A program made the translations under genes and the position numbers. A DNA stretch of 64,000 nucleotides from UBA1141 sp963665155 (lineage in GTDB: Bacteria; Chloroflexota; Dehalococcoidia; Lucifugimonadales; UBA3495). Numbering within the stretch: position 1 is the first letter of the stretch; each line of letters starts with the position of its first letter. The stretch is taken from NCBI GenBank assembly GCA_963665155.2, contig CAXXFI010000002.1, forward strand, positions 1,302,001 to 1,366,000, read 5' to 3'. The notes under the pieces are model-generated. The model saw only the letters and a list, made by a program, of their open reading frames with translations. It was not told the origin of the DNA and did no database searches. Shown piece after piece: positions 8,549-17,576 of the stretch.

Positions 8549-8827
8549 TTAATAGCCGCCCGCCACCGCAGGAACTATGCTAACTTCGTCCCCCGACTTG
8601 GTCGTGGTATCCAGACCTTGTAAGAACCGGACATCCTCGCCATTCAAGTAGATGTTGACGAAATAACGCAGATCGCCATTCTCGTCAACCAGTCGGGCCT
8701 TAAAACCGGGATAGGACGAGTCCAACTGCTCCACCATGTCGCTTACGTCGCTGGCATCAATTTCCACTTTTGCTAGACCGTTGGTCATGCGTCGTAGCGG
8801 GGTGGGGATACGGATCATAACGCTCAT
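8549..8827 (-). CDS. MoaD/ThiS/CysO-like sulfur carrier with Gly-Gly-Tyr end
   Basis: This 92-residue beta-grasp protein resembles MoaD and mycobacterial CysO, ending VSIVPAVAGGY. Such carriers bear sulfur as a C-terminal Gly-Gly thiocarboxylate and hand it to an acceptor enzyme. Here one Tyr follows the di-glycine, so a protease would have to expose Gly-Gly first, as in known systems where a JAMM peptidase trims a carrier. The start at 8827 has an AGGAGG ribosome site. It lies in a minus-strand run with a NIL-domain gene and thrC, a neighbourhood that suggests sulfur amino acid synthesis rather than molybdopterin. No MoeB-type activator or JAMM protease is in this window. Confidence 0.82.
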   Translation of the reverse strand: MSVMIRIPTPLRRMTNGLAKVEIDASDVSDMVEQLDSSYPGFKARLVDENGDLRYFVNIYLNGEDVRFLQGLDTTTKSGDEVSIVPAVAGGY

Positions 8828-9010
8828 CTAGGGACTCCTCCTAGTATTGCCTGCCAAGAATTAACTTCGATTAACTAACTGTTGATGACTGCTCCACCAA
8901 AACCGTTCATTTTGGTGAGGTTGTCAATCTGTACTAAAGAAACTTTCGACCTATTCTACTACCCAAGTACACTGTTTCTAGGCGGAACCCGGAGCAACGC
9001 CAACAACTAA

Positions 9011-9253
9011 TTAACCGTCGATTACGTCTCCGGTGACCGGGTCTACCCGCACCCCGGTGGTGCCAACCCACGCCAGACCTCGTTCGATCGCGGCATCCTC
9101 TCCGTCGAGTTCCAATATTACCCAGCCTATGTCTTCCCGTACGTCGGCTCGGCGAATGTTGGTAACAATCTCGAAGTCGCGGCCCAGCCTGTAGATCACA
9201 GGCTCTTTAACCATATCTGCCGGGAAGGAAAACTTCACCCGCTGCCTACCCAT
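9011..9253 (-). CDS. NIL-domain protein
   Basis: The 80-residue protein is essentially one NIL domain: RVKFSFPADMVKEPVIYRLGRDFEIVTNIRRADV and IGWVILELDGED. NIL domains form a ferredoxin-like fold, are found at the C-terminus of methionine ABC transporter ATPases, and are thought to sense or bind sulfur amino acids. It sits 50 bp after thrC and 183 bp before the MoaD-like gene on the same strand. An accessory or ligand-sensing role in sulfur/threonine metabolism is inferred. Confidence 0.8.
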   Translation of the reverse strand: MGRQRVKFSFPADMVKEPVIYRLGRDFEIVTNIRRADVREDIGWVILELDGEDAAIERGLAWVGTTGVRVDPVTGDVIDG

Positions 9254-9303
9254 CGTCCACCCCCATTTCCCTCTAGGATGACCTTTGGCTAACCAGATCT
9301 TCG

Positions 9304-10584
9304 CTAGCTCGATCTTTGATTAAAGGCTTCTTCAAAAGCGCCCATGAACGGTTTAATCGACAACGGGTTGACTACCGATTCCACCGCTTCTTGGGTTTTT
9401 AGACCATTGCCGGTAATGTACACAACGGTTAGCTCGTCGGGCTTTATCGCTCCACTTTCAGCAGCGTGCCTCAACCCGGAAATTGCCACCCCTCCGGCAG
9501 TCTCGGTAAAAATACCTTCGGTTTCGGCCAAGAGCTTGATGCCGTCTACAATTTCGTCTTCGGGGACGGCGTAGCCGGTGCCACACGATTTCTGGATTAC
9601 CCTCATTGAATAGACGCCGTCTGCCGGGTTGCCGATGGCCAAGGACTTGGCGATGCTGTTGGGCCGAACCGGCATGACGTGAGTGTTCCCGTTTTCCCAA
9701 GCAGTAACAATCGGAGAGCAGCCAGCCGCTTGGGTCATGTGCATTTTGGTGGTTACCGCCGGATGGTGTACCGTATTTTGATCCGGACCGAAGGACGAAG
9801 CCTCAACCCCATCCAGCATGCCCAAGCAAGCCAGTTCGTTGAAGCCCTTCCAAATCTTGGTGAACATGGCCCCCGAGGCTGCTGGCACGACCACATGGTC
9901 GGGTAGCCGCCAGCCCAGTTGTTCGGCGACTTCATAGCCTAGGGTCTTACTGCCCTCAGCATAGTAAGGCCGCATGTTGATATTCACGAAAGCCCAAGGA
10001 TAGTTGTCGGCCACCTCGCTACAAAGGCGGTTTACATCGTCATAGGTGCCATCGACGGAAATCATCGTGGGACCGTAGACAGCGGCGCCAATGATTTTCC
10101 CGCGCTCCAAGTCCGAGGGTATGAAAACAACGGCCTGAATTCCGGCGCGGGCCGCATGGGCAGCGACGCTACAGGCCAAATTACCGGTGGAAGCGCAGGC
10201 CAGAGTATCGAAGCCAAACTCCACAGCTTTGGTGGCGGCCACCGAGACCACCCGGTCTTTGAAAGAGAACGAAGGGTTGACGCTGTCGTTCTTTATATAC
10301 AGATTGTTCAAACCCAGCTTTTTACCCAGATTACGGGCTTTCAAAAGCGGGGTGAATCCTGCCATTATGTCCACTGGGTCTTCGCTGTCGGCCGGAAGAA
10401 GATCGTGGTAGCGCCAGATGCTCAAGGGACCCTTGGCCACTCTATCCTGGCTGATTACTTCGGAGATGGTGGCGTAGTCATAAATCACTTCCAAAGGGCC
10501 GAAGCAAAAATCGCAGACATTTAGCGCCTCGGAAGGGTACTCCCGATCGCATTCACGGCATTTTAGTCCTTTGACAAAAGCCAC
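9304..10584 (-). CDS. thrC: Threonine synthase (PLP enzyme with N-terminal zinc ribbon)
   Basis: The protein is 426 residues. An N-terminal zinc ribbon (CRECDREYPSEALNVCDFC) precedes the PLP fold. The PLP lysine is in NPSFSFKDR, and the phosphate loop region reads CASTGNLACSVAAHAARAG. ThrC converts O-phosphohomoserine to threonine. Because the next genes encode a NIL domain and a CysO-like sulfur carrier, a relative that uses the activated substrate with carrier-bound sulfur is also possible and cannot be excluded by sequence alone. The start is GTG at 10584, with GGGAGG about 12 nt upstream. Confidence 0.85.
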   Translation of the reverse strand: MAFVKGLKCRECDREYPSEALNVCDFCFGPLEVIYDYATISEVISQDRVAKGPLSIWRYHDLLPADSEDPVDIMAGFTPLLKARNLGKKLGLNNLYIKNDSVNPSFSFKDRVVSVAATKAVEFGFDTLACASTGNLACSVAAHAARAGIQAVVFIPSDLERGKIIGAAVYGPTMISVDGTYDDVNRLCSEVADNYPWAFVNINMRPYYAEGSKTLGYEVAEQLGWRLPDHVVVPAASGAMFTKIWKGFNELACLGMLDGVEASSFGPDQNTVHHPAVTTKMHMTQAAGCSPIVTAWENGNTHVMPVRPNSIAKSLAIGNPADGVYSMRVIQKSCGTGYAVPEDEIVDGIKLLAETEGIFTETAGGVAISGLRHAAESGAIKPDELTVVYITGNGLKTQEAVESVVNPLSIKPFMGAFEEAFNQRSS

Positions 10585-10848
10585 TGGTTTGGTTGCCTCC
10601 CGGTTAAAAAGAGCCTAAACAACATAAAGCCCAGACCCCTGCCCGAGCGTCTGTGATGTTATCAAAGGGCATTTTCCTTGTCAAGGAAATCGTGGCTGGG
10701 AGACGCTCCTCTAGTCTCGCGCGACCGCCCAAATATACGAACTCCTTCTCTGCAAAAATTAAAAGGCAAGATCACAAGTTACGATTGGTGCGGAAGCCAC
10801 CAATTCAGCCCCATTCGTCCCGGCTGGGGCATGCCCTGTTGGTGGTGA

Positions 10849-10857
10849 TGGTATAAT
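10849..10857 (+). promoter_or_regulatory. Extended -10 promoter element upstream of nhaA
   Basis: TGGTATAAT (consensus TATAAT with the extended TG) lies about 100 nt before the nhaA start. No convincing -35 is seen. The same nonamer occurs at 19250-19258. Confidence 0.45.
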
Positions 10858-10956
10858 GCCACGAAATTCGATACGGGTAGGCGAGCCAGGACCTTGAGAC
10901 CGAGCCTTTGGGACCGAAACTGGGGTAAGAACCCCGGCAAGTAACGTGGAGTTGGT

Positions 10957-12276
10957 TTGTATCACGCAAGACGCCTAACCAACATACTTCAAGAATTCTC
11001 CATGCCCTTGATAGTGGGCGTAATCGCTGGCCTCGTTGTGGCCAACGTCGACCACCATTTCTACGAAAAGTTGGTGGATGCCCACGTCTTTGGCGACGGC
11101 ACGAAAATATTCGGCCACTCGGTGACCGCTCACTTCCTGATTAACGAAATTTTCATGGTTTTCTTTTTCGGTGTGGCCGCCAAAGAAATTACCGAGTCGG
11201 TACTGCCGGGAGGCGCACTGAACCCCATTCCCAAAGCCATCAATCCCCTGATGGGGACTTTGGGCGGAGTTTTGGGACCTGCCGGAATGTTCTTTCTGCT
11301 CACTTACATCTTCTATGGGGGCGGAGACGATTTTTCCGAGGTGGCCAATGGCTGGGGCATCCCCACCGCCACCGACATTGCGTTGGCCTGGCTTGTCGCT
11401 CGCATGGTGTTCGGCAACGGCCACCCGGCGGTCAACTTCCTACTGCTGCTAGCGGTGGCCGACGACGCCATTGGCCTGGGAATCATCGCGGTGTTTTATC
11501 CCGACCCGGAATTTCCGGTGCAACCGGCATGGTTGTTGCTCACCTTTGGCGGGATGGTGACAGCATTCGCAATGCGGCGGATGCACGTTACCTTCTGGCC
11601 TGCCTACATTCTAATCGCAGGCGGCATGAGTTGGATGGGCCTCTTCAAATCGTCCATTGAGCCCGCTTTGGCTTTGGTGGTAATCGTGCCATTCCTCCCT
11701 GGCCCGCAGACCGGCCTCGGCCTATTTGTGGAAGAAGAGGAGGAGGAAGACCACGAACAGCCTGCCACAAGAGAAGCAGCGGCGGCTCATGCAATAATCC
11801 ACCATCACAGCCCACTCGACCAGTTCGAGCATCAACTCAAGCTATTTGTGGATGTGGGATTGTTTTTCTTTGCTTTCGCCAACGCCGGTGTGGCCTTTGG
11901 CAGCATCAACTCGGTCACGGCCATCGTCTTGATATCGCTGATAGCCGGAAAAACCATTGGCGTCACCGCCTTTTCCTGGGTAGCCACCTTATTGGGCTTC
12001 CCGCTTCCCACTGGCATGAAGATGAAGCACCTGCTTGTGGCTTCCACGATAGCCGGATTGGGTTTGACCGTGGCCTTGTTTGTCGCCGGGAAGGCATTCA
12101 CCGATGATTCGCCCTTCCAGGACCCGGCCAAGATGGGGGCAGTGCTCAGCGCCGGAGTTGCGGCGGTGGCCTTCGGCTTGGGATATCTTCTGAAGGTAAA
12201 GGACGGAGCGGGATCATCTGAAGATTTGAATCAAGAACCAGTAGCTGAAGAGCCAGCGGCTAACACGGATGATTAG
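10957..12276 (+). CDS. nhaA: NhaA-type Na+/H+ antiporter
   Basis: NhaA expels sodium in exchange for protons at the inner membrane. The 439-residue protein shows the family signatures GWGIPTATDIALAWLVARMVFG and LLLAVADDAIGLG; the latter holds the Asp pair that binds Na+/H+. It has the usual set of hydrophobic helices. There is a cytoplasmic-looking acidic/His-rich insert near residues 258-290 (VEEEEEEDHEQ, then IIHHHSPLDQFEH) and a long acidic C-terminal tail. The TTG at 10957 is preceded by GGAG. The short ABM-like gene follows after 27 nt and may be co-transcribed. A sodium antiporter would fit a marine organism. Confidence 0.93.
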   Translation: MYHARRLTNILQEFSMPLIVGVIAGLVVANVDHHFYEKLVDAHVFGDGTKIFGHSVTAHFLINEIFMVFFFGVAAKEITESVLPGGALNPIPKAINPLMGTLGGVLGPAGMFFLLTYIFYGGGDDFSEVANGWGIPTATDIALAWLVARMVFGNGHPAVNFLLLLAVADDAIGLGIIAVFYPDPEFPVQPAWLLLTFGGMVTAFAMRRMHVTFWPAYILIAGGMSWMGLFKSSIEPALALVVIVPFLPGPQTGLGLFVEEEEEEDHEQPATREAAAAHAIIHHHSPLDQFEHQLKLFVDVGLFFFAFANAGVAFGSINSVTAIVLISLIAGKTIGVTAFSWVATLLGFPLPTGMKMKHLLVASTIAGLGLTVALFVAGKAFTDDSPFQDPAKMGAVLSAGVAAVAFGLGYLLKVKDGAGSSEDLNQEPVAEEPAANTDD

Positions 12277-12303
12277 CCGGATGATTAAGTTGAGAGGATT
12301 AGC

Positions 12304-12591
12304 ATGATCGGAGTGCTTACACACCACTGGGCCAAGCCCGAAGTTCTGGAAAACGCCAAGAAGTTGCTGGACGGCAACGGGCTGGCCCAGAGCAAGGCAC
12401 CCGGCTTCGGGACTCGTCAGACCCTTTATTCCCTAAGCGACCCCACCAAAATAACCACGCTGGTCACTTGGGACAGCAACGAGATTTACGACGCCTGGCG
12501 GGCCAGCCCGGAGCGGGCCACGGCTATGTCGGGGTCCGAGGAAATGTGGAGCCAGCCAGCCCAGTCGGAACGTTTCGACGTGGCGGGGTAA
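12304..12591 (+). CDS. Small ABM/dimeric alpha-beta barrel-like protein
   Basis: At 95 residues it has the pattern of an antibiotic-biosynthesis-monooxygenase-type ferredoxin-like domain: an initial strand MIGVLTHHWAKPE, a helix ENAKKLLDG, a PGFGTRQTLYSL strand, ITTLVTWDSNEIYDAW, and a final helix and strand. Members act as cofactor-free monooxygenases or small-molecule binders. The role here is unknown. It lies 27 nt after nhaA on the same strand. Confidence 0.5.
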   Translation: MIGVLTHHWAKPEVLENAKKLLDGNGLAQSKAPGFGTRQTLYSLSDPTKITTLVTWDSNEIYDAWRASPERATAMSGSEEMWSQPAQSERFDVAG

Positions 12592-13149
12592 CGGCAGTTC
12601 GCCCTGCATAGCTGTCTCAACGCACCAACGGCCAGCCGATTTCCATATTTTCTAGGACCATTTCCCAGCACTCATTTAACTTTCTGGCTAGTTATGAGGC
12701 TTTAGCCTTGCTTGGTTGTCGCTTACCATAACTTATGGTCGGAGCGTCGGTTTCCTGCTTTGCTTTCCAGTCTCCACTGGACTTTGAATCATACAGGGAC
12801 CGCCAATAACGCAAGTCGTCTTGTGCCTGAAAGTCGGGAACTTATATCAACGGCATCAGACGCCCGGGCGGCTGGATTGAAATAGCAAGATCTTCCTCTC
12901 CCCTATGTAGCCCTCCACTATGTCGCGTCTCCGCGCTGTGTCGCTCCAACCCAGTGCCCTTTGGATTGCCCGATTTTCAACACATCTTGGCCAGTGGGCG
13001 CTGATTCCCAGCAATTGTCACGACCACGGTGCGTAATTCCCTCTGTGGTTCAACAGCGTTGACACCATTTGCCACTGGTGCTAGCTTTGAGGGCAACGTC
13101 GTGCCGCCAAGCACTACCAATAACTACCAAGCACCAAAGGAGGGACAGT
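12592..13149. other. Non-coding interval
   Basis: No gene is supported in this 558-bp stretch. A long upstream extension of the next ORF exists (from 13069), but a strong ribosome site just before 13150 shows it is not the true start. No hairpin with a U-run or repeat family was seen. Confidence 0.5.
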
Positions 13150-14268
13150 ATGGACTTTGGACTATTTAATACGTGGAATGCCTTGTACCCTGATGGAAAG
13201 GTTCCCTGGGATCCTACCTATACGGGAGGGAAGCTTCTGGAAGAGGAAGCTTACGTCAAGAACTTCGAAGAAATTGATGCGGTAGAAGACATGGGCTGGG
13301 ACTACATTTGGCTGGGTGGAGGCCACTTCGCCAAGCAGGCGAGCATGGACCCTCAAGTTCTCTTGTTAGCTGCCGTGATCGCCGGACGCACCAAAAACAT
13401 CAAGATCGGCTCGTCCATCCATCGCCCAATGCTGAGGCAAGACGGCGAGACGGTCTCGGCAACGGCGCTGCCCCACGAAAGATACTCATTCGACAATCTG
13501 AAGCTGGAAGACCCCATCCAGACTGCGGAACAGGTTGCCATCGTCGACCAGGTCAGCCAGGGCCGGTTCATTTACGGCGCTGGATCGCGCACTCGGGGCT
13601 CCGATGACCGTCGAGAGCACTTCTTCGAGTTCCTGGATGTCATGAAGCAGATCTGGACCGAGGAGCACTTCTCCGGCTTCGAAGGAAAATACTACAACTA
13701 CCCGGCATTCTACGAATCCTACTTGGCTATACCAAAGCCCTACCAGAAGCCCTATCCTCCCATGTTGTTGCCCGTGGATAGCCAGGAAAGCTTTGTGCCC
13801 ATGGGTGAAATGGGTTACCGAATCGCCATAGGGGCGGGAAGCTCTCCTCACAACCTCAGAGGGACCGCAGTACTGAGGGAGGATGTGAAGAGCTACCGGA
13901 AGGCCTGGATTGACGCAGGGCACCCAGGCGAACCGACCACCGTGGTCCGCATACCCACGCTGTTGGCGGAAACGGAAGCCGAGGCCACCCGCAACACCGA
14001 CAACCTCATGAGTCTCGCCAGGTTATTTTACTCTGGAAGAGGGGGCATCGGCAGCACCGACGCAGGCGCAGCCAGTCCCGATACCGCCGCAGAGGTAAAC
14101 CTGTTTGGGACACCGGAAGAAGTGGTCGACAAAATTCACGTCCTCCGGGAGCAGTACACCACGGACGAGATCATGTTCGAGGTCAACTGGACGTCGTCGG
14201 TCCCTCGCGACGTCGTGATGAATACCATGCGTCTTCTGACCGACAAGGTGATCCCAGAATTCAAGTAA
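13150..14268 (+). CDS. Luciferase-like (LLM) flavin-dependent monooxygenase
   Basis: The 372-residue protein has the bacterial luciferase TIM-barrel pattern: MDFGLFNTWN at the start, EDMGWDYIWLGGGHF, a TKNIKIGSSI strand, QVAIVDQVSQGRFIYGAGSRT, and a C-terminal FGTPEEVVDKIHVLREQY segment. These enzymes use reduced FMN or F420 to oxidise organic substrates or break C-S and C-C bonds. The ATG at 13150 follows AAAGGAGGG by the ideal distance. It stands alone. A second, shorter LLM gene lies at 61279. Expansions of such enzymes are typical of SAR202-type genomes. The substrate cannot be predicted. Confidence 0.88.
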   Translation: MDFGLFNTWNALYPDGKVPWDPTYTGGKLLEEEAYVKNFEEIDAVEDMGWDYIWLGGGHFAKQASMDPQVLLLAAVIAGRTKNIKIGSSIHRPMLRQDGETVSATALPHERYSFDNLKLEDPIQTAEQVAIVDQVSQGRFIYGAGSRTRGSDDRREHFFEFLDVMKQIWTEEHFSGFEGKYYNYPAFYESYLAIPKPYQKPYPPMLLPVDSQESFVPMGEMGYRIAIGAGSSPHNLRGTAVLREDVKSYRKAWIDAGHPGEPTTVVRIPTLLAETEAEATRNTDNLMSLARLFYSGRGGIGSTDAGAASPDTAAEVNLFGTPEEVVDKIHVLREQYTTDEIMFEVNWTSSVPRDVVMNTMRLLTDKVIPEFK

Positions 14269-14459
14269 ACCGGGGTTGCTGGGCCACCAGACAGATTAGC
14301 CGGAATTTAATAGTGCGTATCAAGTCAGACGCCCGTGGAACAGCACTTTGCGGTTCCGCGGGGTCCGTTTATTGTGAGCGCGAATTGGCTGTGATCGAAC
14401 GTCTACGCCGGTTGTAGCAGTTGGTTAGTCCTGCATCCATAAATTTCAGATGCGGAAGA

Positions 14460-14830
14460 ACCTACTCCCTCTTAATCTCCCCCTTCGTAAGGGGCTGACA
14501 GAGGTAGGTATTTACTGAGCCGCAAACAAAACGCCGGATTTTACCACCAATAATTCCCCCTTTCGTAGGGGGGTTGGGGGATTTCGCCGCGCTCAGAAAT
14601 CTCAAATTGGAAAATATAGGGCTATTTACCTAGCAGTCCAGCCAAAATTGGTGTTAGCTTTGCCGCTGTCGATGGGACAAGGTATGCTGCGAGGCGAAAT
14701 CCCCCTAAGTCCCCCTTTACGAAAGGGGGACTTAGGGGGATTTTCACTCGTGAGTATGTAGTTTGAGCATTTACCTACCGCTGTCAGACTTCGTAAGGGG
14801 GAGAAAACTTTTCCTTGCTCTTTGCGAAAC
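14460..14830. repeat. Dispersed KGG-type repeats with a perfect 22-bp hairpin
   Basis: The interval after the LLM gene holds several copies of a C-run/G-run inverted repeat of the CCCCCTTTCGTAGGGGG type. The best is at 14697-14743: 22 paired bases (14697-14718 with 14722-14743) around a 3-nt loop. Related copies occur at 15541-15640, 19040-19190 and 45112-45210. Peptides such as NPPKSPFRKGG read from them are artefacts of the repeat. Confidence 0.8.
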
Positions 14831-14883
14831 CTGACACTGTGGCGGCGCTCGATCAAACATCGTTGGAGTTGCACTGGTCAGGC

Positions 14884-15501
14884 CTACGGCCAACTCCACT
14901 GAAAATCCGCATAGTGGGCGTTCTTTTCCGTGTTGTCCCAGGTCATTCCGTGGTCGGTGTAGGTGCTGGCGGTGCCCCGGGCCAACGCTAGTGTCGAGCT
15001 TACCGGATGCCCGGTGTTTTCCAACCTCATGACTTCCCGGTCGCGCCCGGCTTTAATCCCAGCAATGCTGAAGTCCATTACATCGGGAATGATCACCCGC
15101 CTGGTATCGCCGTCGGCCTCGAATGTTATGGCACAATATTTAGTTCCCCTGAAGTCGCTGGTCAGGGACATCCAAGCGGCTATGGGTCCACCGATCTCCC
15201 CGGAGAGAATGCGGTCTAAAGCTTCTCGCTGTTCTTCAGACGCCGACTCGTCGACGTAGAAGGCGGTGGTCCAGTTTCCCGCTCCCATGGTCTCCGGCGT
15301 GTATGCGGCCACCACGAAGTTCAGCCCCGCCAAAGAAACGGTCCCAAACTCCCCCTCGTCAATGTGAAAAGCCAGTCCCACGTCGCAGTGACCGTCCGTG
15401 GGAGCACCGGGCGCAACGGGAAGCACACAGGGACAGAGAATCTCGCAGTTGCAGTTTTCGAAATATTGGCCTTTCAATATCCATTTTTCCGAAGTTGCCA
15501 T
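14884..15501 (-). CDS. DUF1326 domain protein
   Basis: The 205-residue protein begins MATSEKWILKGQYFENCNCEILCPCVLPVAPGAPTDGHCDVGLAFHI in outline, with the conserved cysteine cluster C-N-C-x(4)-C-P-C of DUF1326, followed by mixed beta strands. The function of the family is not established; the cysteines suggest metal binding or redox activity. The open frame reaches further upstream, but those residues are encoded by the dispersed repeat. The ATG at 15501 has AAAGGAGTGAC in front of it. Confidence 0.85.
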   Translation of the reverse strand: MATSEKWILKGQYFENCNCEILCPCVLPVAPGAPTDGHCDVGLAFHIDEGEFGTVSLAGLNFVVAAYTPETMGAGNWTTAFYVDESASEEQREALDRILSGEIGGPIAAWMSLTSDFRGTKYCAITFEADGDTRRVIIPDVMDFSIAGIKAGRDREVMRLENTGHPVSSTLALARGTASTYTDHGMTWDNTEKNAHYADFQWSWP

Positions 15502-15540
15502 GTCACTCCTTTGTGATTGTTTCAAGCCTGTGTCACTGAC

Positions 15541-15640
15541 CTTTGCAAAAGTATCTAAACAAAATGTGAGACTTTCCTGCCGGTGGAATCCTTCTCGGTC
15601 CCCTTTTGTTAAAGGGGGATTTAAGGGGATTTCGCCCCGC
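15541..15640 (-). repeat. About 95-bp dispersed repeat, KGG type
   Basis: The segment with AAGTATCTAAACAAA at one end and the CCCC...GGGG hairpin at the other is repeated at 45112-45210, upstream of another minus-strand gene. The shared flank shows that the repeat unit is longer than the hairpin alone. Confidence 0.7.
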
Positions 15641-15687
15641 AATTTGGCTCACGATCGGGTTTAGTTGGCTACTCACGGTTCAGTAAG

Positions 15688-17175
15688 TTAACCGGGCAGC
15701 GGTTTGGAGATCAAATCCTCAATCCGGCCAACGATGTCGCTCTGGTCGTATACCCTCAGCAAGCTGATGCGATTGCGGTTGGGGTCGCCGCCGTGCCAGT
15801 ACTCGTAAACCTCCTGCCGCATGCCAAAGGAAGAGACGGCCAGATCGTGGGCCAACCGGTAAAGCCGGGACTTGTGCTCCACACTAACGTCCTTACCCCG
15901 CATGTAGCGTTCCAGATAGGGCCTTAGCTCCGGATTCGCCAGGTCATTCTCGCTGGGCTGCATAATCATTCCCGATCCGGCAATCTCCCGCAGAAGCTGC
16001 ACCATTCGGGCGGAGGATTGGGCGAAGAAAACGTTCATGCCGGACATTGAGCCCAGACACATGATGCCCCCGTCATCCATGTAGGCATTGTGTTCCACCC
16101 CTTCCATGGCGTGATTCCACATCTCGGTGTAGGTAACCATCTCTCCCAGCTTGGCCGATACCTCCCGGTACTCGATGACGCCGATGCTTTCGGCAATCAT
16201 GGTGGCCACGGCTGTCATGAGGCGCATACGCTCGTGAATCCGGCAAAGGTTGGCCCACTCCATGAAGTTGGCGCCCGCAGCGAACCTTTGCAGCATTGGG
16301 CCGGAGTCATAGAGCATAAACACCCGGTCCCAAGGGACCAGGACATGGTCGAAGAAGAGCATGCAGTCCTGCTCGTCGTAGCGGGCTCCCAAAGGGTGCC
16401 CATAGCTGCCGGGCCACTGGGAAACGGGCTCCCGGCAGACCATTTTCAGGCCATTACTGTTAGTGGGAATAGAGAAAGCCAGCACAAACCGAGGGTCTGC
16501 CCGCTGCACGAACGTTGCCGAAAGAGAAACGTAGGTCTCGTTGCTGATAGGGGCAGCGGTGGCAAGTTGTTTGCCTCCCGTGATGATAATCCCTTCAGCA
16601 GTTTCCTCGACAACGTGCAGAGCAAGTTCTTCTTCCAGAATGCCCCGCTGTTCATTTTGGGGCTGCTGGCTGCGGTCCACTTGGGGGTCGCCCAAGGCGT
16701 GGGTAAGGAAAATATCGTTTTCCCTACAGTAGCGGTGGTAGTTGATCACATTCTCGCCGAAATCGCATTGAGGGTGTTTGACGGCGCTCAAAATACTGCG
16801 GTCTTTGTAGAGGGCGGTAATGAAGGGAGCCAGAATGTCTGGGCTTCGGCCAAGCTGACCCCAACTCTGACTGGTCCAAATCTCGCTGTTCACCCGCTTC
16901 TTTTTCAGGTCTTCCAGGGACCTGGCGAGCATCCATGACACACTGCAACGGTTGCCGGTCTCGGTCGAGACAAAGGTCATGCGGTCTTGGAACTCTTCGC
17001 TGTGCTGAAGATCGTAGATGCGGGCAAGTTCATGGACCATGCCGGAGAAGGCGGGATGAACGGTCACATCCTGTACCTTTTCACCGTCCAACCACACTTC
17101 GCGACCGTCATTCAGGCTCTCGATATAGCGCTGACCGGTCTTTGCTCCTTGGGCCGCCGAAACGTCCAGAACCAT
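15688..17175 (-). CDS. 4-hydroxyphenylacetate 3-monooxygenase (HpaB) family oxygenase
   Basis: The 495-residue protein follows the HpaB/two-component flavin hydroxylase pattern: RYIESLNDGREVWLDGEKV at the start, an acyl-CoA-dehydrogenase-like middle with DIFLTHALGDPQVDRS, GIIITGGKQLATAAPISNE, FVLAFSIPTNSNGLKMVCR, and LFFDHVLVPWDRVFML. These enzymes use FADH2 from a partner reductase to hydroxylate phenols. No reductase is adjacent, so it must be supplied elsewhere. The start at 17175 has a GGAG site. A motif shared with the upstream region of the 48469 methyltransferase lies about 120 nt before the start. Confidence 0.9.
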   Translation of the reverse strand: MVLDVSAAQGAKTGQRYIESLNDGREVWLDGEKVQDVTVHPAFSGMVHELARIYDLQHSEEFQDRMTFVSTETGNRCSVSWMLARSLEDLKKKRVNSEIWTSQSWGQLGRSPDILAPFITALYKDRSILSAVKHPQCDFGENVINYHRYCRENDIFLTHALGDPQVDRSQQPQNEQRGILEEELALHVVEETAEGIIITGGKQLATAAPISNETYVSLSATFVQRADPRFVLAFSIPTNSNGLKMVCREPVSQWPGSYGHPLGARYDEQDCMLFFDHVLVPWDRVFMLYDSGPMLQRFAAGANFMEWANLCRIHERMRLMTAVATMIAESIGVIEYREVSAKLGEMVTYTEMWNHAMEGVEHNAYMDDGGIMCLGSMSGMNVFFAQSSARMVQLLREIAGSGMIMQPSENDLANPELRPYLERYMRGKDVSVEHKSRLYRLAHDLAVSSFGMRQEVYEYWHGGDPNRNRISLLRVYDQSDIVGRIEDLISKPLPG

Positions 17176-17293
17176 GGTCTTGCTCCTTATGGCTTCGTCA
17201 CTTCGGGTTCATTCGGCAACTTGGAAATTAATATATGTCTTGCAGCCATGTACTAGAAACTCGGACGGAAACCCCGATTCTCCCCAAGCCGTC

Positions 17294-17346
17294 GTTTTCT
17301 TAACGTCGATTATCGAAGTAACAGTTGGTTATTGAAACGTATTACA
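17294..17346. repeat. Two-block conserved motif, copy A
   Basis: A 25-base block (17294-17318) and a 19-base block (17328-17346, ATTGAAACGTATTACA core) are both identical to sequence at 49216-49260. The spacer is 9 bases here and 1 base there. Both copies lie upstream of minus-strand genes. Confidence 0.65.
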
Positions 17347-17431
17347 TATACTATTATACCGTATAAGACTGGAATACGTCTGCTTGGCGTAGCGCGAAAC
17401 CCGGCCAATGGCTTTCCGGCCAGACCTCTAG

Positions 17432-17576
17432 TATTACAACGACGCTTTCTTAAATTGGTCAGTTTTGGGGCAGAAATCGCTTCGCGGAACGCAAGACCCC
17501 AAAGCTGTCAGCCCACGCGCCTAACAGCCATGAAGAGGTGCTCAAGGCCCCTTTTTTGTGATCCGTCGTTGTAATA
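17432..17576. mobile_element. 145-bp miniature element with IS701-type ends
   Basis: Both ends read TATTACAACGACG inward, and CTAG flanks each side (17428-17431 and 17577-17580). The first ten bases match the ends of the two full IS701 elements in this window (TATTACAACGTCAGTT). It has no room for a transposase, so it is a non-autonomous derivative probably moved by the IS701 enzyme. It sits exactly at the stop codon of the 17577-18908 gene; the stop TAG is part of CTAG and is kept. Confidence 0.85.

Noticed and set aside
10653..10856. 67-codon frame upstream of nhaA
   Set aside because: No ribosome site, no recognisable fold, and it overlaps the likely nhaA promoter.
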